Below are positions 55,928 to 64,000 of a stretch of 64,000 bases of DNA, in pieces (the stretch's first letter is position 1; every line of letters starts with the position of its first letter). The notes under the pieces are model-generated. The model was not told the origin of the DNA. It saw only the letters and a program-made list of their open reading frames with translations, and searched no databases. The stretch comes from Verrucomicrobiia bacterium DG1235 (GTDB taxonomy: Bacteria; Verrucomicrobiota; Verrucomicrobiia; Opitutales; Opitutaceae). A program made the position numbers and the translations under genes. Location: contig DS990592.1 of assembly GCA_000155695.1 (NCBI GenBank), positions 2,518,473 through 2,582,472 on the forward strand, in the 5' to 3' direction.

Positions 55928-56773
55928 TTACTTCAGCCGATACGCAGCCACGAAATTTCGATAGAACCCAGGGAAGTACGCGATCCTGTTTACCGGATCA
56001 TAGCCCAAATCCGCTGCGCTCGTTTCGGTCGGACGCCCATCGAGCAGTAAGACTGTTTCGCCGTCTCGAGAAACATGATACACCGTTCCCTTCCAGGTCG
56101 AAACCAGCCAGCTATTCGCGTCGACCCGCTCGATTCCGTCGGTGAACCCTTCCATCCCTCCAGCGATCTCAATGGTCGAACCATCGGCCTTCACCAAAAA
56201 GAGCGAACCGCTATCGACGAAAAAAAGCTCTCCCTCGCTATGCAAAACACCGTTCAACCCCTTCAGGCCACTCACCAGCGTCGTAAAGGTACCGTTGATC
56301 AATTTAATCACATTCCCCGCCGTGGAATCCGTTATATAAATCGTTCCGTCCGCGCCGACGCTTAGATCATTAATCGTCTTCGCATCCGGAACCGGCAGCC
56401 GTGCGATGACCTCTCCTTTTTCAATGTCGATAGTCACCACATCGTCATTGTCAGTCACATATAGCATGTTACCCCGAGTACCCATGCCCTTGGGAGCATT
56501 CAACCCCTTCACCCAGTGCGCATCGATGATCTTGCCATCGAGGCCCAGCTTACCGATCGATCCGTTGCCATCATCCGCCCATCCTTCGCCTTCACCCATA
56601 TTGGAGACGTAGAGCACTTGTCGCTTCGCATCGTACAAAACCGACTCGGGTGTACTGAACTCCGCTTTCGTTACCCAAAGCTTCTCTAGCTCAGGGTGAG
56701 ATTCATGGTGGGCCGCCGAGGCGTTTGAAATAAGCAGCAAGGAGACGAGGGGCAATAGGGTACGAGTATTCAT
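55928..56773 (-). CDS. Exported SMP-30/gluconolactonase-like beta-propeller
   Basis: A 281-residue protein with a signal peptide (TRTLLPLVSLLLISNASA). The mature part has propeller blades: ESVLYDAKRQVLYVSNMGEGEGWADDGNGSIGKLGLDGK, NAPKGMGTRGNMLYVTDND and TINDLSVGADGTIYITDSTAGNVIKL, which is the SMP-30/NHL pattern of lactonases and calcium-binding sugar-acid enzymes. The ATG at 56773 begins the signal peptide. A tRNA-like remnant lies 14 bases upstream. The substrate is unknown. Confidence 0.82.
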   Translation of the reverse strand: MNTRTLLPLVSLLLISNASAAHHESHPELEKLWVTKAEFSTPESVLYDAKRQVLYVSNMGEGEGWADDGNGSIGKLGLDGKIIDAHWVKGLNAPKGMGTRGNMLYVTDNDDVVTIDIEKGEVIARLPVPDAKTINDLSVGADGTIYITDSTAGNVIKLINGTFTTLVSGLKGLNGVLHSEGELFFVDSGSLFLVKADGSTIEIAGGMEGFTDGIERVDANSWLVSTWKGTVYHVSRDGETVLLLDGRPTETSAADLGYDPVNRIAYFPGFYRNFVAAYRLK

Positions 56774-56786
56774 TCTGCAAATGTTA

Positions 56787-56859
56787 TGGAGCAAGCCACA
56801 GGAGTCGAACCCTCACCACGCTCATTCAGAAGAGAACCCCACCCAATACGCTAATTTGC
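56787..56859 (-). pseudogene. Degenerate tRNA-like sequence
   Basis: On the minus strand 73 bases end in a tRNA-like 3' half: GGTTCGACTCC (T-loop) followed by GGCTTGC, T and CCA. The 5' end GCAAATT pairs only partly with GGCTTGC, the T-stem is weak, and no good anticodon arm can be drawn. It looks like a decayed tRNA gene or a tRNA 3'-end remnant such as an old integration site. Confidence 0.3.
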
Positions 56860-56935
56860 ACGAGCGATTCCCCAAATGAGAGTCGTTTACAAAACGGTAT
56901 GACCCACTACCCTTCTTCAAACCAACCCGCTAAAA

Positions 56936-57976
56936 ATGAAACTGACCCAACGCCTCATCCCCTTCCTTCTCGCTACTCTTCCTTCAATCCTGTTCGCAGT
57001 GGAAGACCGCCCCATCCAATCATTCAGCTACCCCTTCCCCGAATTCGGAGAAGTGGAGCGGCTCTCGCCCAAGCTCGACGCCATCCTCCCCAACTCGGCG
57101 AAGATGCACAAGCTCGCCGAAGGCTTCGACTGGTCCGAAGGGCCTGCCTGGGACTTCGCAAACGAAAAACTCCTCTTTAGCGATATCCCCGAAAACATAG
57201 TCTTCCAATGGAAGCCAAACCTCGGCGTATCCATTTTCCTAGTGCCCAGCGGCTTCACCGGAGAATCGTACAACGGACGCGAGCCCGGATCCAACGGTCT
57301 TACCTTCGACCTCGATGGACACCTCCACCTCGCCCAACACGGCGACAGACGCGTCGCCCGTCTCAATCCAGGCCGCCGCGGATTCGCCACCATCGCCGCA
57401 CGCTACGACAACAAACGCTTCAATAGCCCCAACGACCTTTGTTTCGACTCTCAAGGAAACCTCTACTTCACCGATCCTCCCTACGGTCTCGCACCCGAAT
57501 CGATTCGTGAGCTAGACGACTGCGGCGTGTATCGAGTTTCTCACGACGGTAAAATCACACTGCTATCCACCGAACTGGAACGCCCCAACGGCATCGCCCT
57601 CTCTCCCGACGAAAAAACGCTCTACGTCGCCAACTCCCACGGTCCGCGCCCCATCATCATGGCCTTCCCAATCCTCGGCGACGGCACACTTGGCGAAGGC
57701 GTCGTACTCTTCGATTCCACCGAGCTTCGCGCCAAAGGCAGACGCGGAGGAAACGACGGCCTCAAGGCGGATATACATGGTAATCTCTGGGCAACCGGAC
57801 CGGGTGGCGTCCTTATCCTAAGCCCCGAAGGCGAACACCTCGGCAGCCTCCTAACCGGACGAAACACCGCCAACTGCGCCTTTGGCGGAAACGACGGCTC
57901 CGTGCTCTACATCACCGCAGACGACACCCTCTGCCGCATCCAAACTTCCACTACCGGCTACTTCCCCAGCAATTAA
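56936..57976 (+). CDS. Exported SMP-30/gluconolactonase family protein
   Basis: A 346-residue protein with a signal peptide (LIPFLLATLPSILFA). The mature chain shows the SMP-30 blade signatures: EGFDWSEGPAWDFANEKLLFSDIPENIVFQW (metal-binding Glu), GSNGLTFDLDGHLHLAQHGDRRVARL, NSPNDLCFDSQGNLYFTDPPYGL (Asn/Asp ligands) and RPNGIALSPDEKTLYVANS. Such proteins hydrolyse sugar lactones. It is followed 15 bases later by a DUF1080 gene, so they are co-transcribed, which suggests joint use in extracytoplasmic sugar breakdown. Confidence 0.92.
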   Translation: MKLTQRLIPFLLATLPSILFAVEDRPIQSFSYPFPEFGEVERLSPKLDAILPNSAKMHKLAEGFDWSEGPAWDFANEKLLFSDIPENIVFQWKPNLGVSIFLVPSGFTGESYNGREPGSNGLTFDLDGHLHLAQHGDRRVARLNPGRRGFATIAARYDNKRFNSPNDLCFDSQGNLYFTDPPYGLAPESIRELDDCGVYRVSHDGKITLLSTELERPNGIALSPDEKTLYVANSHGPRPIIMAFPILGDGTLGEGVVLFDSTELRAKGRRGGNDGLKADIHGNLWATGPGGVLILSPEGEHLGSLLTGRNTANCAFGGNDGSVLYITADDTLCRIQTSTTGYFPSN

Positions 57977-57991
57977 ACGATACTTCCATTT

Positions 57992-58759
57992 ATGAGAAGA
58001 CTTCCCGCTCTATCCCTCGCCATCACTCTCCTCACGACTTCCGTAAGTGCCAGCGATTGGCTTCCGCTCTTCAACGGCAAAGACCTCTCAGGTTGGACAG
58101 TCAAAACCGCTCGCCACCCACTCGGTGAGAACTTCGCCAACACTTGGCGAGTCGAAGACGGCATTTTGAAGGTCGATTATTCGGACTACCAAGACTTCAA
58201 CATGCAAGTCTCCCACCTGTATTCGAATCTCCCCTACTCGCACTACAGACTGCGACTCAACTACAAGTTCGTCGAGGGACACCGCGAAGACGCCCCCTTC
58301 TGGGTCGTGCTGAACAGCGGCGTCATGCTCCACTCCCAATCCCCGCAAAGCATGGAGCTAGACCAAGCCTTCCCCGTCAGCATCGAAGCCCAGTTTCTCG
58401 CGGAAGGCACAGGAGCAGGCACTCAGACCGGGAACGTAGCCTCGCCCGGCACACATATCGAACGCGACGGGCAACTCCTCACAGATCATATAGTCGATTC
58501 CACCTCCCGGCTCTACCCCATCGACGAATGGGTTCATTTCGAGATCGAAGTGCGCGGCGATCAAGAGCTCGTCTATTTCGTAAACGGTAAAGAGGTTCAC
58601 CGTTTCCAACACCCTCAGCTCGATCCAGAAGACTCCGACGCGAAGCGCCTAATCGATGCCGGGGCCACCATCCCTCTCCGCCATGGCCACATAGCCCTCC
58701 AAGCGGAAGGCCAAAACGTCTGGTTTCGAAACATCGAAATCATGCCGCTCAATCCGTAA
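57992..58759 (+). CDS. Exported DUF1080 (3-keto-disaccharide hydrolase-like) protein
   Basis: A 255-residue protein with a signal peptide (LSLAITLLTTSVSA). The mature part begins WLPLFNGKDLSGWTVK, the hallmark of DUF1080 (PF06439), and continues with the lectin-like jelly roll features APFWVVLNSGVML and IALQAEGQNVWFRNIEI. Members bind or cleave 3-keto-sugars or glucans; a catalytic role here is inference. It sits 15 bases after the SMP-30 gene. A loose inverted repeat GCAAACA/TGTTTGC follows but lacks a T-run, so it is not called a terminator. Confidence 0.9.
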   Translation: MRRLPALSLAITLLTTSVSASDWLPLFNGKDLSGWTVKTARHPLGENFANTWRVEDGILKVDYSDYQDFNMQVSHLYSNLPYSHYRLRLNYKFVEGHREDAPFWVVLNSGVMLHSQSPQSMELDQAFPVSIEAQFLAEGTGAGTQTGNVASPGTHIERDGQLLTDHIVDSTSRLYPIDEWVHFEIEVRGDQELVYFVNGKEVHRFQHPQLDPEDSDAKRLIDAGATIPLRHGHIALQAEGQNVWFRNIEIMPLNP

Positions 58760-58847
58760 GCAAACAGAGGCATCTCTTCCCAAACGAATAAAACGTTGTT
58801 TGCGCCCCTAGTAATCGCCAAGGTCGAGTGGCTATCAGCCTCGCGCC

Positions 58848-60998
58848 ATGTCGAATCCTCCTCTTGATCCAGAAAACGAATCTGCCGGCGACCCGCAGTC
58901 GAACCCGCCTCAAAGCAATGGTTCGGACAAGGTTTCCTTTTTCGCGGAGCTCAAGCGTCGCAAAGTCTTCCGGGTAGCGATCACCTATGCGGTCGTCGCG
59001 TGGCTGATCATACAAATCGCTTCGGCAACCTTTGGCTGGTTCGACATCCCAGCCTGGGCGTTTCGCTTCGTCACGATCATGCTCCTAATGGGATTTCCAA
59101 TAGCTGTGATCATCACCTGGGCGTTCGAACTGACGCCTTCAGGCTTGAAGCTAACGAAAAACCTAAACGAGGACGAGAGAGCCAAGGCGACTGTAGCTCA
59201 CGAGAAAAAGCGCAATTGGACAGCCCTCAGTTTCGCGGCTGGTTTACCGACGCTAATCTTCGGAACACTCGCCTTTTATTTCTACTTTCAGAATCCCGAG
59301 CCGAACGAACTCCCAGGAACTGTCGTTCCTCGATTCGAGGTGAGCAGCAAGTCAATCGCTGTATTGCCCTTCGCCAACATGAGCGAGGATCCGGAAGCCA
59401 GCTCGTTCTTCGCCGATGGCGTTCACGAAGATCTGTTGACCAATCTCGCCTATGTTAGCGAGCTGAGCGTTTCCTCGCGAACCTCCGTCATGGCCTACCG
59501 AGAAACAACGAAGTCGATCCGCCAGATCGGGGAGGAACTTGGCGTGGGCAACTTGCTGGAAGGCAGCGTGCGGCGCGCCGGGAACCGCGTTAGAGTAACC
59601 GCCCAGCTTATCGACGCCAAGACAGACGAGCATATTTGGGCCCAGTCCTACGACCGGAACTTGGAGGATATTTTCGCGATACAGTCCGAGCTAGCAAAAG
59701 CGATCACTGACGCCCTGCGCATCGCTCTCACAGATCAGGAAACGGATAACCTGGAGAAGAGACCGACCAGCAACCTGGCTGCCTACGACTTGGTGTTGAA
59801 ACACCGCGAACTCGTGAAGCGGGATGGGAACACCCCGGACAGACAAACAGAAAGCATAAGCCTATTGCAGCGAGCAGTGACGCTCGATCCAGACTTCGCG
59901 GAAGCGTGGGCCGAGCTAGCCGCAGTTTATGCTCAAAGCTATTTTTGGTATTATGAAAGGAGCTCCGAACGACTCGACCAAGCCACCCAAGCCATCGAAC
60001 ACGCCAAGCGACTGGCTCCTGACAATCTGAATGTAATCGCCTTCAGCGGTGACTATTACTACTACGGCTTCCGCGACTACGCGAAAGCGTCTAACAGCTA
60101 CGAACGCGTCCTTGAGGCAGCTCCCAACCACGTGGGCGCCCTGGCCTCAGTCGGATTCATTCGTCGCAGGGAAGGTCAATGGGCAGAGTCGATTCGCTGG
60201 CACCGTCGCGTTCTGGAAATCGACCCGCGAAACGTGACGGTGCTCACTGGACTTCAGACGACCTATCGCACGATGCGCCATTTCGACGAAGCAATTGAAA
60301 TGGCGGAAACCTTATATGCGCTCGATCCATCGAACCTACTGAACGAGTTTCTCCTTACACTTTATTTGGGGGCACGCGACGGGACATGGCAGCCGCTCGA
60401 AGAGTTTACCAAACGCTACGAGAATCTCGATGCCCGAACCGTGCGAGAATTGAACTGGGCTCTCCAGCCTCTCTATGTACGCGATCGCGACTGGGATCGA
60501 GTCAGAGAACTATTGGAGCATAACGACTACGAATCGCCTACTAGTCTCAAAAACCGCCTTGCTGTGGTCTACCGGGAGCTGGGCGAGGAAGAGAAGGCCA
60601 GAGAGATGCTGGAGGAAAACATTGCGACTCTGCGCAACCGCCTAGACGAAAAGCCTCAAGACCTGATCGTCCTGATGGACTTAGCAAGAGGGCTCGCATT
60701 TTCAGGAAAAGACAAAGAGGCACAAGAAACAATTGAAGAGCTAAAGGCTCAGTTCAGACTCATTGAAGATGCACATGACGGTAACCTTTGGCGTTACGAG
60801 GAAGCGATCATGCTGGCATGGACCGGAAGGAAAAAAGAGTCGATTGCAGCTCTACGGGAGCTAACACAATACCCATGGGTAGATGGTTCAGCACTATTCG
60901 TCAGCATCGACTTGGCGCTGATGCCGCTTTGGGAGGAACCGGAGTTTATTGAGTTCTGCAACGATGAATCAGCCTGGGCGCCACTCCCAATTGAGTGA
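58848..60998 (+). CDS. TolB/FlgO-domain membrane protein with TPR repeats
   Basis: A 716-residue protein. The N-terminus (FFAELKRRKVFRVAITYAVVAWLIIQ) is a motif seen in adenylate-cyclase-like and TPR regulators, followed by helices near 43-60, 70-90 and 122-140. Residues about 165-290 form a FlgO/TolB-like domain (KSIAVLPFANMSEDPEASSFFADGVHEDLLTNLA, LLEGSVRRAGNRVRVTAQLIDA, HIWAQSYDRNLEDIFAIQSELA). From about 300 on there are TPR-like helical pairs. The FlgO-like domain was first noted in serotype-signalling and outer-membrane assembly proteins. The exact role is unknown. Confidence 0.85.
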   Translation: MSNPPLDPENESAGDPQSNPPQSNGSDKVSFFAELKRRKVFRVAITYAVVAWLIIQIASATFGWFDIPAWAFRFVTIMLLMGFPIAVIITWAFELTPSGLKLTKNLNEDERAKATVAHEKKRNWTALSFAAGLPTLIFGTLAFYFYFQNPEPNELPGTVVPRFEVSSKSIAVLPFANMSEDPEASSFFADGVHEDLLTNLAYVSELSVSSRTSVMAYRETTKSIRQIGEELGVGNLLEGSVRRAGNRVRVTAQLIDAKTDEHIWAQSYDRNLEDIFAIQSELAKAITDALRIALTDQETDNLEKRPTSNLAAYDLVLKHRELVKRDGNTPDRQTESISLLQRAVTLDPDFAEAWAELAAVYAQSYFWYYERSSERLDQATQAIEHAKRLAPDNLNVIAFSGDYYYYGFRDYAKASNSYERVLEAAPNHVGALASVGFIRRREGQWAESIRWHRRVLEIDPRNVTVLTGLQTTYRTMRHFDEAIEMAETLYALDPSNLLNEFLLTLYLGARDGTWQPLEEFTKRYENLDARTVRELNWALQPLYVRDRDWDRVRELLEHNDYESPTSLKNRLAVVYRELGEEEKAREMLEENIATLRNRLDEKPQDLIVLMDLARGLAFSGKDKEAQETIEELKAQFRLIEDAHDGNLWRYEEAIMLAWTGRKKESIAALRELTQYPWVDGSALFVSIDLALMPLWEEPEFIEFCNDESAWAPLPIE

Positions 60999-61169
60999 TA
61001 AACCGACTCCGGCACAACGCTACCCATCGAAATCGTCTTCCGACCGCTTTGGTATTAGCGAAGTCCGACCTCGCCAAACTCCCAACCCTCGCTGAGAAAT
61101 TCAAAGCCACCGTTCAATCGTTTCATTCACGAACTGTTGAAACAGCCACCGAAAACGCACCTAGCCAAT

Positions 61170-61718
61170 ATGACCAAGAAACTCGCATTCCTACTCTCCT
61201 TCATCTTCGCTTCTGCCATGAGCCTGCAAGCCGACACTTCCATTTACGACATCCCACTCGTCGATATCAACGGACACGACACCTCCCTCGCCGAGCACAA
61301 GGGCAAAGTCCTACTGATCGTCAACGTCGCCTCAAAGTGCGGCTACACCAAGCAATACGACGGCCTCGAAAAACTCTACGATCAATATAAAGACAAAGGC
61401 GTCGTAGTCCTCGGCTTTCCCTGCAACCAATTCGGTGGTCAAGAACCCGGCACCGAAGCGGAGATCGCCGAATTCTGTCGCCTCACCTTCGGAGTAAGCT
61501 TTCCCATGTATTCCAAGGTAGACGTCAACGGACCAACCCGCCATCCCCTCTACACCTACCTCGCCGGTGATTCTTCTCCGTTCCCAGGAAAAATCGGCTG
61601 GAACTTCAACAAGTTCCTCATTAGCAAAGACGGTAAAATCCTGCACCGCTACGCCTCTAAAGTAACTCCCTTGTCTCAAGAACTGACCCAGGACATCGAC
61701 GCGGCGCTAAAAAGCTAA
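61170..61718 (+). CDS. Exported glutathione peroxidase-like protein
   Basis: A 182-residue thioredoxin-fold peroxidase with a signal peptide (KKLAFLLSFIFASAMSLQA), hence probably periplasmic. The peroxidatic Cys is in NVASKCGYTKQYDGLE, the Gln in FPCNQFGGQEPG, and the Trp/Asn pair in GWNFNKFLI, so the catalytic tetrad is complete. FPCNQF supplies the second Cys typical of thioredoxin-dependent members. The ATG at 61170 begins the signal peptide. A terminator follows. Confidence 0.93.
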   Translation: MTKKLAFLLSFIFASAMSLQADTSIYDIPLVDINGHDTSLAEHKGKVLLIVNVASKCGYTKQYDGLEKLYDQYKDKGVVVLGFPCNQFGGQEPGTEAEIAEFCRLTFGVSFPMYSKVDVNGPTRHPLYTYLAGDSSPFPGKIGWNFNKFLISKDGKILHRYASKVTPLSQELTQDIDAALKS

Positions 61719-61747
61719 CCGCCTCAAAACCAAAGCACTTTCCAGAG

Positions 61748-61779
61748 CGACTAACCCCATCCGGCTAGTCGCTTTTTGG
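61748..61779 (+). terminator. Intrinsic terminator after glutathione peroxidase
   Basis: AGCGACTA (61748-61755) pairs with TAGTCGCT (61768-61775), with inner CC/GG pairing, and is followed by TTTT. It lies 30 bases after the stop codon, between convergent genes. Confidence 0.85.
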
Positions 61780-61799
61780 TGCCCGTAGCGTTTTCAGTC

Positions 61800-64000
61800 C
61801 TACAGCGTTTTCAAGTAGGCCACGATATCCGCCACATCCTGCTCGCTCAATCCGAGTTGATCTGCCGAAAGCATCAGCGAGCGGCTGTACCAGTTCACCC
61901 GTTCGATACGTTCCTGCGGAATCATCTGCACGATGCCACCCATAGAGCGGATCAACATCGGATCGCTTTCCGACTCTATCATACCATGCACGATAGTGCC
62001 GTTTTTCAAGACGGCTTCGCGACCGCCATACCCATGCGCAATATCAGAACTGGGATCTACGATAGCGCGAACCGTTACTTCCGTACTCTGACGGCTCGCC
62101 CACCCATTCAAGTCAGGGCCGTAGTCTACTCCTTGATCACCCACCTTGTGGCAAACGTAGCACGCGCCCGCCTTCGCCGCACCCGCCTCTGCGTCGCCGC
62201 TCAACTCCAGCACCGCCGCGACTGAAAGGTAACGCGTTTTATTCGGCTCCGGTATCACGCTGCCGGATACGACTATTTTACTCGGATCGTAAATCCCTTC
62301 GCTCCTCAAACGCTCACTCGTTTCAAAGGCAGCGTAGCGCGAATTACGATAGTTCAAAAGCCACCAACGAGCCGTTTCACCCACGATTCCTGAACTTTTA
62401 CTCAAATCAAAAAGCGTATCCACCGCCGATTGAGTCGAACAAAACGCAATTGCCGTCAATGCGTCGAGTCGCTCTTGATAGCTAAGAGACTCGCTCGCAG
62501 CCCGTACCGAAAATCCCTCCACCATTTCCGGAGGTGTGAGCCTCCATGCCAAACGTTCGAAAGCCGCCGTCCACTCCATGGGATCGGGACCTCCCAACTC
62601 TCGCTGCACGAGAGCAAAAACCTCCGCTTCCTTGCCCATGCAACCAATTCCCCACGCTTCAAGAAACATACGATCAGAGCCATCGTATCCACGAGCCAAG
62701 GACAGCAAAACCTCCTTCGACGCGTCAAACGGCACGTCCCGCATAGAAACTGCCACCTCGCGAAGAACCGCCGCAGATGTATCCTCAGCCAACTGCTTCG
62801 CATAAGGTACAATATCTGCGCTCACACGTCGCAAGGCTTGGTATGCCGTTGACCGAAAGTTCGCATCCTCGTGCTTCAACAAAGCTTCTACCTGCGAAAC
62901 ACCCTCATCCCCCAACTGGGCCAACAACCAAATCGCGCGCCCACGCACAAACGGATTTTCATCCTTCAACAGCGCCTTCACGGCTTTCACAGCCGACTCG
63001 CCCTGATCACGCAAAGCCTTAAAACCAAGAGCGCGAACGTTAACCGCCGGGCTCTTCAATGCAGATATCTGACCAGCCGTCGTTCCCAAATCAAACTCAG
63101 GTACCTTCGGCTTGAATCCCTTCGGAGCGATTCGATAGATCGTTCCGCTCACCGTCTTGTCCTGATCGGAATGTCCCCCGACACGCGGATCGAACCAATC
63201 CGCCACGTAGATAGCTCCGTCCGGACCTACCGACACGTCGGAAGGCCGGAAGAACGTTTTCAGGTCAGACGAAGTCTTGCCACCCAATCCGTCGATACCA
63301 GCCAATTCGCCTCCAACATTGGAAGAGAGAAAATCAAACCGCTCCAGATGGAACCCCGCCCCATTCGCTTTCGGCTGATACCCGAAAACGACGTTCCGCG
63401 CCGCTTCGCAGCTTAAAAGCGTACCTCGCCACTTTTTGCCCAAAGCATCTCCCTCGTAGTAGACGATACCCGTTGGAGCTCCAGCACCATAGACGTCGCC
63501 CGCAGGCATCACACCAGGATCGTCCTGTCGCCATTGCGCCGTAGGAATGTCCTGACCGGGTCTCCGGTCCGCTTGCCAATAACGCGAGCCATCTGGCGAG
63601 AACCATCCAGCGCTCCCGTATTCGAGAAGATAAGTCGTACGACTCGCTGGTGGATCGTCATTGTCGTTCTGGAAAACATCCCCAAACGAATTTACAGTCT
63701 GCTCGTAGCTGTTTCTGAAATTATAGCCGATAACTTGAAGTTTTGTCCCATCCTCTTGGATACGCATTGCGAATCCACCCACGTAAACGTGACCGTCATC
63801 ACTCTTCGCTCCCGCATATTCCTTCGGAAGAATACCGTACAGAGGAACCGAATCACCACTCATCAAACCATCGTAAGAACTGCCGACTCGAAAGGTTTCC
63901 CCTGACCGATCCGTTACCAATGCTCCGCTATTCCCATGGTTTAGGTAAAGCAATCCGTCTGGGCCGAAAGTCACCGAATGCAAAGCATGGTCGTGGTTGA
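61800..64000 (-). CDS. PVC-type heme-binding HEAT-repeat protein, N-terminus cut by window edge
   Basis: About 733 codons of a frame that stays open past the window end, so the N-terminus is missing. The visible part starts within a beta-propeller (LHSVTFGPDGLLYLNHGNSG, DVSVGPDGAIYVADWFDPR), continues with HEAT-like helical repeats (NVRALGFKALRDQGESAVKAVKALL, FVRGRAIWLLAQLGDEGVS), and ends with a heme-binding domain carrying ACYVCHKVG (CxxCH), DYGPDLNGW and DIVAYLKTL. This is the Planctomycete/PVC cytochrome family of exported proteins. The redox partner and substrate are unknown. Confidence 0.9.
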   Translation of the reverse strand, partial: NHDHALHSVTFGPDGLLYLNHGNSGALVTDRSGETFRVGSSYDGLMSGDSVPLYGILPKEYAGAKSDDGHVYVGGFAMRIQEDGTKLQVIGYNFRNSYEQTVNSFGDVFQNDNDDPPASRTTYLLEYGSAGWFSPDGSRYWQADRRPGQDIPTAQWRQDDPGVMPAGDVYGAGAPTGIVYYEGDALGKKWRGTLLSCEAARNVVFGYQPKANGAGFHLERFDFLSSNVGGELAGIDGLGGKTSSDLKTFFRPSDVSVGPDGAIYVADWFDPRVGGHSDQDKTVSGTIYRIAPKGFKPKVPEFDLGTTAGQISALKSPAVNVRALGFKALRDQGESAVKAVKALLKDENPFVRGRAIWLLAQLGDEGVSQVEALLKHEDANFRSTAYQALRRVSADIVPYAKQLAEDTSAAVLREVAVSMRDVPFDASKEVLLSLARGYDGSDRMFLEAWGIGCMGKEAEVFALVQRELGGPDPMEWTAAFERLAWRLTPPEMVEGFSVRAASESLSYQERLDALTAIAFCSTQSAVDTLFDLSKSSGIVGETARWWLLNYRNSRYAAFETSERLRSEGIYDPSKIVVSGSVIPEPNKTRYLSVAAVLELSGDAEAGAAKAGACYVCHKVGDQGVDYGPDLNGWASRQSTEVTVRAIVDPSSDIAHGYGGREAVLKNGTIVHGMIESESDPMLIRSMGGIVQMIPQERIERVNWYSRSLMLSADQLGLSEQDVADIVAYLKTL

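Noticed and set aside
58761..58802. GCAAACA/TGTTTGC inverted repeat after the DUF1080 gene as a terminator
   Set aside because: The loop is about 28 bases and no T-run follows.

Overview
The window looks like chromosome of a marine Verrucomicrobiota bacterium, most likely class Opitutia and close to Pelagicoccus. Three things point there: a TonB-dependent receptor whose mature N-terminus is the acidic FELSPFTVEG type, a PVC-type heme-binding HEAT-repeat protein, and the DUF1080 and SMP-30 families together. Base composition is moderately GC-rich and Shine-Dalgarno sites are mostly weak or absent. The taxonomic call is inference from gene families, not from a marker-gene tree. No phage, CRISPR array, complete insertion sequence or rRNA gene was seen.

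Layout. 1-8.4 kb (minus): a TonB-dependent receptor, an intrinsic terminator, an FG-GAP/ASPIC-UnbV protein and apolipoprotein N-acyltransferase (cut by the window start). 8.9-15.5 kb: a small P-loop kinase-like protein, a hybrid histidine kinase, an ABC-F ATPase and a fatty-acid desaturase. 15.7-18.6 kb (plus): a HAD phosphatase and RecD2 helicase. 18.6-22.7 kb: a ketosynthase paired with an ACP-FabZ-like fusion, then a glycosyltransferase and a YbgC-type thioesterase. 22.7-26.3 kb: aroK-queG, divergent from an unusual oxidoreductase-methyltransferase fusion that resembles a re-invented MnmC. 26.4-31.5 kb (minus): a cupin, a family-B DNA polymerase, small membrane proteins, a 6S RNA-like gene and the proS-clpS-DUF2017 operon. 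33.4-36.7 kb: argA, a metallophosphoesterase and small unknowns. 36.9-55.2 kb: one 6102-residue secreted repeat protein. 55.3-64 kb: exported beta-propellers, DUF1080, a TolB/FlgO-TPR protein, glutathione peroxidase and a PVC heme protein (cut by the window end).

The most unusual items are: (1) the FAD oxidoreductase fused to a YtqB/MnmM-type methyltransferase, a domain combination that would mirror MnmC with a non-homologous methylase; (2) two 165-166 bp hairpin elements that share a structured core but have different, self-complementary ends, one of which has replaced the stop codon of that fusion gene while the other abuts the terminator of the 6S RNA; (3) the giant adhesin, with 29 cadherin-like units at an exact 306-bp period and clear recent 612-bp and 918-bp amplifications; (4) an ACP-dehydratase fusion next to a ketosynthase.

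Functionally the region mixes housekeeping (lipoprotein maturation, proline charging, tRNA modification, arginine and shikimate pathways, DNA repair) with surface and polysaccharide functions expected of a marine glycan degrader (TonB receptor, giant adhesin with a carbohydrate-binding-like domain, SMP-30/DUF1080 proteins).
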